NCBI GenBank assembly: GCA_900754805.1
Contig: CAAEEE010000445.1
Location: forward strand, 1 to 5,059
Source of the DNA: Clostridia bacterium
Lineage (GTDB): Bacteria > Bacillota > Clostridia > Peptostreptococcales > Anaerovoracaceae
DNA: 5,059 bases
Direction of reading: 5' to 3'
Shown here: positions 1-5,059 of the stretch, piece after piece
Position numbering within the stretch: the first letter of the stretch is position 1
Layout of the letters: the number at the start of each line of letters is the position of its first letter
Translations under genes and position numbers: made by a program
The notes under the pieces: model-generated
Told to the model about the DNA's origin: nothing
What the model saw: only the letters and a program-made list of their open reading frames with translations
Database searches by the model: none

Positions 1-1280
1 AAATCGTAGAGTACCTGCATAATCCGGATAGATATAAGGAAATCGGAGCCTCAATGCCGAAGGGCATTTTGCTTGTAGGTCCTCCGGGAACCGGTAAAAC
101 ACTGTTGGCAAAAGCCGTAGCGGGAGAATCCAATGTTCCTTTCTTCTCCATGTCGGGCTCGGAATTTGTGGAAATGTTCGTCGGAATGGGAGCGTCCAAG
201 GTTCGTGACTTATTCAAGCAGGCAAAGGAAAAAGCGCCTTGCATCGTCTTTATCGATGAAATTGACGCAATCGGTAAGAAGCGTGACGGACAGCTCTCCG
301 GTAATGACGAGAGAGAACAAACGCTTAACCAGCTCCTTACAGAAATGGATGGGTTTGAGGGCAACAACGGTGTCATCATTCTCGCGGCGACAAACAGACC
401 GGAATCGCTTGACCCTGCGCTGACAAGACCGGGCAGATTCGACAGACGCGTGCCTGTAGAACTTCCGGATTTAAAGGGCAGAGAAGAAATTTTGAAGGTA
501 CATGCGAAAAAAGTAAAGGCTGCAGGCGGAATCGATTACGAAAAGGTTGCGAGAATGGCATCGGGAGCATCCGGGGCTGAGCTTGCAAATATTGTCAACG
601 AGGCAGCACTGCGTGCAGTCAGAGACGGCCGTGATGCGGTTACGCAGGCTGACATGGAAGAGAGCATTGAAGTTGTCATTGCAGGATACCAAAAGAAAAA
701 TGCCATTCTTACCGATGATGAAAAATGGCGCGTTGCTTATCACGAAGTCGGACATGCGCTTGTCGCGGCGAAACAGACGAACTCCGCTCCTGTGCAGAAG
801 ATTACGATTATTCCGCGTACATCCGGCGCGCTGGGCTATACGATGCAGGTGGAGGAAGGCAATCACTATCTGATGACCAAAGAAGAGCTTGAAAATAAGA
901 TTGCAACCTTAACGGGTGGAAGAGCGGCAGAAGAGGTGAAATTCGGAACGATTTCCACAGGCGCTTCCAATGATATTGAGCAGGCGACCAAACTTGCGCG
1001 CGCGATGGTTACCAGATACGGAATGAGTGAAGAGTTCGACATGGTGGCAATGGAAACCGTAACGAACCAGTATTTAGGCGGAGATTCTTCGCTGGCATGC
1101 TCTGCCGAAACGCAGACAAAGATTGACAAGAAGGTTTCCGAACTGATTCGCAGCGAACACGAAAAGGCGAAGAGAATTCTCAATGATAATATGAAAAAGC
1201 TTGAGGAAATTTCAAAATACCTGTATGAAAAAGAAACGATTACAGGCGAAGAATTTATGAAAATTTTGGGGCAGGAGTAG
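1..1280 (+). CDS. ftsH: ATP-dependent zinc metalloprotease FtsH (5'-truncated by window edge)
   Basis: Membrane-anchored AAA+ protease that unfolds and degrades membrane and some soluble proteins, acting as a hexamer on the cytoplasmic face. The frame is open from base 3. The first ATG, at 54, is internal, because the 17 codons before it already read as FtsH (VEYLHNPDRYKEIGAS). Counting from that Met: Walker A GPPGTGKT 9-16, pore loop MFVG 41-44, Walker B IVFIDE 64-69, SRH with arginine fingers R125 and R128, and zinc site HEVGH 230-234 with the probable third ligand D307 in TGASNDIEQAT. The N-terminal membrane segments and the start of the AAA domain are outside the window. Two points differ from the best-known FtsH proteins: the zinc motif is HEVGH rather than HEAGH/HEGGH, and the region after the protease core reads NQYLGGDSSL instead of the usual FLGRD. 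From memory this is the style of a clostridial FtsH clade. No terminator follows the stop, so ftsH transcripts may read into the next gene. The family call is secure; whether this is the main or a second FtsH is unknown. Confidence 0.96.
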   Translation, partial: IVEYLHNPDRYKEIGASMPKGILLVGPPGTGKTLLAKAVAGESNVPFFSMSGSEFVEMFVGMGASKVRDLFKQAKEKAPCIVFIDEIDAIGKKRDGQLSGNDEREQTLNQLLTEMDGFEGNNGVIILAATNRPESLDPALTRPGRFDRRVPVELPDLKGREEILKVHAKKVKAAGGIDYEKVARMASGASGAELANIVNEAALRAVRDGRDAVTQADMEESIEVVIAGYQKKNAILTDDEKWRVAYHEVGHALVAAKQTNSAPVQKITIIPRTSGALGYTMQVEEGNHYLMTKEELENKIATLTGGRAAEEVKFGTISTGASNDIEQATKLARAMVTRYGMSEEFDMVAMETVTNQYLGGDSSLACSAETQTKIDKKVSELIRSEHEKAKRILNDNMKKLEEISKYLYEKETITGEEFMKILGQE

Positions 1281-1309
1281 TTGACAAGTTAGCCTTCACT
1301 AACTATAAT
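1281..1309 (+). promoter_or_regulatory. Consensus SigA-type promoter for the DUF6110/P-type ATPase operon
   Basis: TTGACA at 1281-1286 and TATAAT at 1304-1309 are perfect -35 and -10 hexamers separated by the optimal 17 bp. The -35 box begins on the base directly after the ftsH TAG stop. Transcription would start near 1316, giving a leader of only about 24 nt before the ATG at 1340. A fully consensus promoter is expected to be strong unless repressed, which fits the inverted repeat lying in its spacer. The promoter is predicted from sequence only. Confidence 0.85.
1287..1304. promoter_or_regulatory. Inverted repeat inside promoter spacer, candidate operator
   Basis: AGTTAG (1287-1292) and CTAACT (1299-1304) are perfect reverse complements separated by CCTTCA. 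The repeat fills the spacer and shares its last base with the first T of the -10 box, so a dimeric regulator bound here would block RNA polymerase. The TTAG...CTAA half-sites recall DtxR/IdeR-type metal-repressor boxes, but the inner six bases are not symmetric and the match is by eye only. A transcription terminator is unlikely, because the arms are short and AT-rich and no T-run follows. Confidence 0.5.
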
Positions 1310-1324
1310 AAATAAAGAATATTT

Positions 1325-1332
1325 AAGGAGGT
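1325..1332 (+). promoter_or_regulatory. Strong Shine-Dalgarno for the DUF6110-like gene
   Basis: AAGGAGGT lies 7 nt upstream of the ATG at 1340 and matches the 16S rRNA anti-SD across its whole core. It fixes the start at 1340 rather than at the in-frame ATG two codons later (1346), which would leave a longer, still possible, spacing of 13 nt. Confidence 0.9.
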
Positions 1333-1339
1333 AGACACA

Positions 1340-1636
1340 ATGAAAATGGACAAATTAGGATTATTTGCATGCGGCGTTCTTTTTGGAACCGCAGGACTTA
1401 AAATTTTAGGAAGCAAGGATGCGAAGAAGGTTTATACGCAGACAACTGCTGCTGCGCTCCGTGCGAAGGAAACGGTTCTTACAACAGTAACGAATATTAA
1501 AGAAAATGCGGATGACATTTTGGCAGATGCTAAAGACATCAACAACGAACGCGCAGAAAAAGAAGCAGAAGCTGTAATCGGCAGATTCGCACCAAAGGCA
1601 GACGAAAACGAAGAAGGCGGATGCGATGAAGTGTAG
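1340..1636 (+). CDS. Small single-pass membrane protein, DUF6110-like
   Basis: A 98-residue protein of unknown function. Residues 6-23 (LGLFACGVLFGTAGLKIL) form one glycine-rich hydrophobic helix with small-residue spacing (G12, G16, G19) typical of helix packing in membranes. Next come SKDAKK, then a long Ala/Lys/Glu-rich, probably helical stretch (about 30-80) and an acidic tail ending GGCDEV. The N-terminal pattern of LGLFA-GVLFG-AG followed by SKDAKK-YT--TAAALRAK matches my memory of the DUF6110 family, found in Clostridia next to heavy-metal P-type ATPases. There is no cleavable signal peptide; the helix looks like an anchor with the body in the cytoplasm. The gene has its own promoter and strong SD, and its last 11 bases overlap the start of the ATPase gene, implying translational coupling. 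A role as accessory subunit, stabiliser or metal-delivery partner of the ATPase is inferred from this arrangement only. The two cysteines (C11 in the helix, C94 in the tail) form no recognised metal motif. Confidence 0.85.
   Translation: MKMDKLGLFACGVLFGTAGLKILGSKDAKKVYTQTTAAALRAKETVLTTVTNIKENADDILADAKDINNERAEKEAEAVIGRFAPKADENEEGGCDEV
1613..1620 (+). promoter_or_regulatory. Weak Shine-Dalgarno inside the upstream gene, for the P-type ATPase
   Basis: GAAGGCGG ends 5 nt before the ATG at 1626 and is an imperfect match to GGAGG. It lies in the last codons of the DUF6110-like gene, so translation of the ATPase probably relies partly on ribosomes finishing the upstream frame. It supports the start at 1626 over the in-frame ATG at 1641, which has no recognisable SD and would remove the first beta strand of the N-terminal domain. 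Confidence 0.55.
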
Positions 1637-3728
1637 AATCATGCACGAAAGCGTCGGCAGAATCCGGGTGCGCCTGCTCTGCGGCAGAATGACCCTGCAG
1701 CAGGCCGACATTTTGGAATATTATCTGAAGGCGCAGGAGGGTGTGAGAGATGTTTCTGTTTATGACAGAACCTGTGATGCTGTAATCAGTTATAGAAGCG
1801 GAAGAAGCGAGATTCTCTCGGCTTTATGTGAATTTGATTTTGCTGATGAGGAAGCTCTCAAGCTGGTTCCGGAGCATACAGCCCGTGCGCTCAACCGCGA
1901 GTTTCAGGATAAGCTGTTTTACATAATTTTCAGGCGCTATTTTTGCAAGCTTCTTTTGCCGGTGCCGCTTCGCGCGGCAATGACGATTTGCCGTTCCGCA
2001 AGCTATATTCGGGAGGGTTTGAAAGCGCTGAAGAACGGAAAGCTTACGGTTGAGGTTCTGGATGCGGCGGCTATCAGTGTTTCGATGCTTCAGGGCAATT
2101 TCAATACAGCAGCTTCAGTTATGTTTATGCTGCGAATCGGCGAAATTCTCGACGAATGGACGCATAAGAAGTCCGTTGCGGATCTTGCAGGCGCGATGTC
2201 GCTGAATGTGGACAAGGTATGGCTTAAAGACGGCGATACGGAGGTTTTGACTCCGATTGAAGAGATCAAAGCAGGCGATGTTATATCTGCGCGCATGGGT
2301 AATATGATTCCGCTGGATGGCAGGGTTGTTTCAGGAGAAGCGACGGTTAATCAAGCTTCGATTACAGGCGAATCCCTTCCTGTCAGAAAACAGGAAGGCA
2401 GCTATGTTTATGCCGGAACTGCGATTGAAGAGGGACAGTGTCTGATTCGCGTTGAAAAGACGAGCGGAACGGGCAGATATGACCGCATTATGCAGATGAT
2501 TGAGGAGTCGGAAAAACTGAAGTCCGAGACGGAAAATAAAGCCGCGACTCTGGCAGATAAGCTGGTGCCGTATACGCTTGCCGGAACGGTTCTGACCTAT
2601 CTTCTGACGCGCAACATCACGAAGGCTTTGGCAGTGCTGATGGTTGACTTCTCGTGTGCGCTCAAGCTTTCGATGCCGATAACGGTTCTCTCTGCGATGA
2701 GAGAAGCAAGTGAGTATATGATTTCCGTCAAAGGCGGAAAATTCCTTGAAGCAGCAGCGAAAGCAGACACTATCGTATTCGATAAGACCGGAACGCTGAC
2801 CTATGCGACACCGAAGGTTGAGGATATTATCACTTTCGGGGGACATCCGAAAGAAGATATGCTGCGCCTTGCGGCATGTCTGGAAGAACACTATCCACAC
2901 TCAATTGCAAACGCAGTTGTAAATGAAGCGAAGAAACGCGGACTTTCCCATGAGGAATATCATTCCCGCGTAGAATATGTCGTTGCGCATGGCATACGCA
3001 GCACGGTGGAAGGAAGACCGGTTGTTATCGGAAGTGAACATTTCATTTTCGAGGATGAGGCGTGCGTAATTCCGGAAGGAGAGCAACAGGAGTTTGACGA
3101 ACTTTCGGGCGAATTCTCATATCTGTATTTGGCGATTTCAGGCGTTCTTGCCGCAGTTATCTGTATTTCCGACCCTCTCAGAGAAGAGGCGAAAGATGCA
3201 ATCGCAGCACTTCACGCACTTGGCATTAACAAGGTTGTTATGATGACCGGAGACAACCATCATACAGCGGAGGCTGTGGCAGCGAAGGTCGGAGTAGACG
3301 AATTCCATGCGGAAGTTCTGCCGGAAGATAAGGCAGCCTTTATCAGACAGGAACACGAAAAGAGACGCTGCGTGCTGATGATCGGAGATGGTGTCAACGA
3401 TACACCTGCACTTTCGGAAGCGGATGCGGGTATTGCAATCAATACCGGAGCGGCGATTGCCAAGGAAATCGCGGATATTACAATTTCTTCAGAAGACCTG
3501 TTCGAGCTGGTTACGCTTCGTAGACTGAGCATGGCCCTTATGAAGCGAATCCATTCCAATTACCGCTTTATCGTGGGCTTCAATTTGATGCTCATCGGCT
3601 GCGGTGTGGCAGGGTTTATGCCGCCGACCACCTCGGCACTGTTACATAATATGTCGACGCTCGGAATCGGTTTGAAGAGCATGACGAATCTGTTGGAAGA
3701 ACCGAAGTACAATGGAAAAAACGAATAA
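1626..3728 (+). CDS. Heavy-metal-translocating P-type ATPase (P1B-like), non-CPC type
   Basis: A 700-residue membrane pump that would use ATP, through a phosphoaspartate intermediate, to move a metal ion out of the cytoplasm. Residues 1-72 look like an HMA-type fold of the HMA_2 kind (HESVGRIRVR near the start) without CxxC. Hydrophobic segments before the actuator lie near 97-120 (interrupted by Arg), 142-156 and 160-176. The actuator carries TGES at 247-250. Two helices follow (about 313-328 and 331-351), then phosphorylation motif DKTGT 386-390 (D386), nucleotide-domain motif HYPHS 422-426 where SEHP is usual, TGDN 541-544, GDGVND 587-592, and two final helices (about 644-664 and 667-688). 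The TM metal motif is FSCALKLSMP (342-351) in place of CPCALGLATP: only the second Cys remains and the Pro is Ser. The last helix has HNMST (674-678) rather than copper- or zinc-type signatures. All catalytic residues are present, so the pump should be active. Substrate is unassigned; Mn, Fe or Zn are more plausible than Cu. It is the second gene of the operon and ends before a terminator. Confidence 0.93.
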   Translation: MKCRIMHESVGRIRVRLLCGRMTLQQADILEYYLKAQEGVRDVSVYDRTCDAVISYRSGRSEILSALCEFDFADEEALKLVPEHTARALNREFQDKLFYIIFRRYFCKLLLPVPLRAAMTICRSASYIREGLKALKNGKLTVEVLDAAAISVSMLQGNFNTAASVMFMLRIGEILDEWTHKKSVADLAGAMSLNVDKVWLKDGDTEVLTPIEEIKAGDVISARMGNMIPLDGRVVSGEATVNQASITGESLPVRKQEGSYVYAGTAIEEGQCLIRVEKTSGTGRYDRIMQMIEESEKLKSETENKAATLADKLVPYTLAGTVLTYLLTRNITKALAVLMVDFSCALKLSMPITVLSAMREASEYMISVKGGKFLEAAAKADTIVFDKTGTLTYATPKVEDIITFGGHPKEDMLRLAACLEEHYPHSIANAVVNEAKKRGLSHEEYHSRVEYVVAHGIRSTVEGRPVVIGSEHFIFEDEACVIPEGEQQEFDELSGEFSYLYLAISGVLAAVICISDPLREEAKDAIAALHALGINKVVMMTGDNHHTAEAVAAKVGVDEFHAEVLPEDKAAFIRQEHEKRRCVLMIGDGVNDTPALSEADAGIAINTGAAIAKEIADITISSEDLFELVTLRRLSMALMKRIHSNYRFIVGFNLMLIGCGVAGFMPPTTSALLHNMSTLGIGLKSMTNLLEEPKYNGKNE

Positions 3729-3747
3729 GCGAATATTAAGCATTTTA

Positions 3748-3785
3748 AAAGCCCGGAGCATATCCATCAAACAGCTTCGGGCTTT
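3748..3785. terminator. Bidirectional intrinsic terminator between convergent genes
   Basis: AAAGCCCGGAGC (3748-3759) pairs with GCTTCGGGCTTT (3774-3785) over 12 base pairs, including one G-U wobble (G3756 with T3777), around a 14-base loop. On the plus strand the stem runs into TTTCCTTT, and it begins 20 bases after the ATPase stop. On the minus strand it ends in TTTTAAAA, so it can also stop transcripts of the phosphate-transporter gene. Confidence 0.87.
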
Positions 3786-3790
3786 CCTTT

Positions 3791-3810
3791 CGTGCGCCTG
3801 GCGGCGCACG
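3791..3810. terminator. Second GC-rich hairpin, possible back-up terminator
   Basis: CGTGCGCC (3791-3798) and GGCGCACG (3803-3810) form a perfect 8-bp stem with a TGGC loop, 5 bases from the main terminator and 5 bases beyond the stop of the minus-strand gene. On the plus strand only TTT follows, and on the minus strand an A-rich stretch follows, so on its own it is a poor intrinsic terminator. It could act in tandem with the first stem or protect the 3' end of the minus-strand mRNA. Confidence 0.5.
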
Positions 3811-3815
3811 TTTCA

Positions 3816-5059
3816 TCACACTTCATTCATATAATCCTCAGATTCAAGTAAATTGAAGTATTTATCATGATACTTGCGGTACAGATTATTGAAGTCTTCG
3901 TCCTGACCGCTGTGCAGATATTTCGAATAATCGTGCTGATTCTGAACGGTCTGCGGTTCCATCAGTGAAAGCGTGTAAATGCCGATGTTGGAGCACTGGT
4001 CGGAGATTCGCTCAATATTTACCAGAATATCGAGGAAGGTGATTCCGCCGTGAACCGTGCAGTCTCCGTTGTGGAAACGCTGAATGTGATTGGACCGGAG
4101 CTGGGAAACGAGATCGTCGATGACTTCCTCGATTGGTTCGATTTTTTTCGCAGCCGTTACATCCAGCTTCGTGAAAGCTTTGTAGGAATAATCAAGAACC
4201 TGCGCGATTGCTTCACCCAAAACTGCAAGCTCCTGGTGGGCGGTCGGTGAAAATTTAATTTCCTTTTCTTTAATCTCGGCAGCCGTTTCGGTAATGTTCG
4301 TGGCATAATCGCCGATTCTTTCAAATTCAGAGAAGCACTGGATGTAGTAGTTCAGAAGGTTGCTGTTCGCTCCTTTCGGTACATACGGTGAAAAACGAAT
4401 CATGTAGCTGTCGACTTTGTCGGCCAGCGTATCGATATAGTCTTCGTTTTCATTGATGTCTTTAATCGCCTGCTCATCATAATGACGAATCGTGCGAATC
4501 GAAGCCTTAACCCCGTATACAGATAAAGAAGCCATTTTCGAAATAACACCGCTGATGCTGGCAAGCGCTAAAGCAGGGGAAGCGAAAAGCTTTTCGTCCA
4601 AGTGCTGAAGTTCTGTATTTAAGTCATCCGCCTGGGTCTTATCGTCTTTAACTACCAGCTTCGCCAGCTTTTCAAACTGCAAAGAAAACGGAAGCAGGAC
4701 AATCGCTGCGAAAAGCCGGAACAGCGTGTGTGCATTTGCGATGCCGCCCGAGGTAATCCGCGCGTTCCAGATTCCATCAAGTGCGCCGATGCCGTGAAGA
4801 ATCATAACAGCGGCAATGACTAAAATAGAAGCGGATATATTGAAGAAAATATGAATGAGACCTGTCCGCTTCGCGTCCGCCTTTGAACCGATGGAACAAA
4901 CGATTGCGGTCGTAATGCAGTCGCCCATATTGACGCCTATGATAATCGCATAGACGGAACTGAAGGTCAGGGCGCCTGTAACAGACAGTGCCTGCAGAAT
5001 ACCGATGGTTGCGGAAGAACTCTGAATTAGGAAGGCTGCTCCGGTGCCCACGAAAAATC
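3816..5059 (-). CDS. Na+/phosphate cotransporter with C-terminal PhoU-like domain (5'-truncated by window edge)
   Basis: C-terminal part of a NptA/PF02690-type transporter, which imports or exports phosphate with sodium across the membrane. The frame is open to the window edge. The GTG at 5051 is an internal Val codon (FFVGTGAAFLIQSSSAT), so the real start lies beyond base 5059. Counting from that Val: QSSSAT 10-15, the repeat signature of the family, is followed by IIGVNMGDCITTAI (37-50), which fits the second of the two inverted repeats. Further hydrophobic helices lie at about 64-86 and 108-125. A linker leads to a PhoU-like helical domain from about 157 to 362, with the two metal-binding ExxxD motifs of PhoU: ERIGD (244-248) and ERISD (347-351). 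A tail of about 47 residues rich in Asp, Glu, Tyr and Asn follows. The PhoU part probably tunes transport or phosphate signalling; that is inferred from the family. The gene converges on the ATPase operon and shares the terminator at 3748-3785. Its promoter is outside the window. Confidence 0.95.
   Translation of the reverse strand, partial: FFVGTGAAFLIQSSSATIGILQALSVTGALTFSSVYAIIIGVNMGDCITTAIVCSIGSKADAKRTGLIHIFFNISASILVIAAVMILHGIGALDGIWNARITSGGIANAHTLFRLFAAIVLLPFSLQFEKLAKLVVKDDKTQADDLNTELQHLDEKLFASPALALASISGVISKMASLSVYGVKASIRTIRHYDEQAIKDINENEDYIDTLADKVDSYMIRFSPYVPKGANSNLLNYYIQCFSEFERIGDYATNITETAAEIKEKEIKFSPTAHQELAVLGEAIAQVLDYSYKAFTKLDVTAAKKIEPIEEVIDDLVSQLRSNHIQRFHNGDCTVHGGITFLDILVNIERISDQCSNIGIYTLSLMEPQTVQNQHDYSKYLHSGQDEDFNNLYRKYHDKYFNLLESEDYMNEV

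Noticed and set aside
54..56. ATG at 54 as a true start of a short AAA protease
   Set aside because: The 17 upstream codons are open and encode typical FtsH sequence, and no ribosome-binding site precedes the ATG; the gene is simply cut by the window edge.
994..1006. Alternating GC run (GCGCGCGC) that could suggest a Z-DNA or methylation site
   Set aside because: It lies in the FtsH frame and encodes the conserved LARAMVTRYG segment; the run is explained by codon use.
1287..1304. Inverted repeat read as an intrinsic terminator of ftsH
   Set aside because: The arms are only 6 bp and AT-rich, and the sequence that follows is A-rich rather than T-rich; its place within the promoter fits an operator better.
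1309..1325. TAAATA-AAGAA-TATTTA inverted repeat just before the Shine-Dalgarno
   Set aside because: All arm bases are A or T in an AT-rich leader, so a 6-bp match of this kind is expected by chance and the stem would be unstable.
2331..2900. 189-codon minus-strand open frame inside the P-type ATPase gene
   Set aside because: It is antisense to conserved ATPase motifs (TGES through DKTGT), has the composition expected of a shadow frame, and shows no domain.
4050..4250. 66-codon plus-strand open frame inside the phosphate-transporter gene
   Set aside because: It runs antisense to the well-supported PhoU-like coding sequence, has no good ribosome-binding site and resembles no known protein.
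5049..5051. GTG as the start codon of the phosphate transporter
   Set aside because: The frame continues to the window edge with hydrophobic residues, and a start here would begin in the middle of a conserved repeat just before QSSSAT.

Overview
The window looks like chromosomal DNA from a low- to mid-GC Gram-positive anaerobe, most likely a member of the Clostridia (Firmicutes/Bacillota). This rests on the clostridial-type FtsH C-terminus, a DUF6110-like small protein paired with a heavy-metal P-type ATPase, consensus SigA-type promoter and AGGAGG ribosome-binding signals, and a Na/Pi cotransporter fused to a PhoU domain. Genus cannot be assigned from sequence reading alone. Four protein genes fill almost all of the window; two of them are cut by its edges. 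No RNA genes, insertion sequences, CRISPR arrays or phage genes were seen.

Layout. (1) Bases 1-1280, plus strand: the C-terminal two thirds of an FtsH-type membrane AAA+ zinc protease, whose 5' end lies outside the window. (2) Bases 1281-1339: a compact regulatory gap that begins immediately after the ftsH stop. It holds a textbook promoter (TTGACA, 17-bp spacer, TATAAT), a perfect 6+6 inverted repeat inside the promoter spacer, and a strong Shine-Dalgarno. (3) Bases 1340-1636 and 1626-3728: a two-gene unit made of a 98-residue single-pass membrane protein of DUF6110 type and a 700-residue P1B-like metal-transporting P-type ATPase. The two reading frames overlap by 11 bases. (4) Bases 3729-3815: a convergent intergenic region with a bidirectional intrinsic terminator and a second short GC-rich hairpin. 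(5) Bases 3816-5059, minus strand: the C-terminal part of a Na+/phosphate cotransporter with a cytoplasmic PhoU-like domain, cut at its 5' end by the window edge.

How the genes fit together. The small protein and the ATPase are probably one operon expressed from the promoter at 1281-1309. The inverted repeat in that promoter suggests a repressor, plausibly metal-responsive. The ATPase has intact catalytic motifs (TGES, DKTGT, TGDN, GDGVND). It departs from the standard P1B metal-site motif, with Phe-Ser-Cys where Cys-Pro-Cys is usual, and its N-terminal HMA-like domain has no CxxC. Its substrate therefore cannot be read off and may be a non-copper divalent ion such as Mn, Fe or Zn. ftsH and the phosphate transporter are probably independent neighbours. 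The DUF6110/ATPase pair is the least described part of the window and the best candidate for follow-up.
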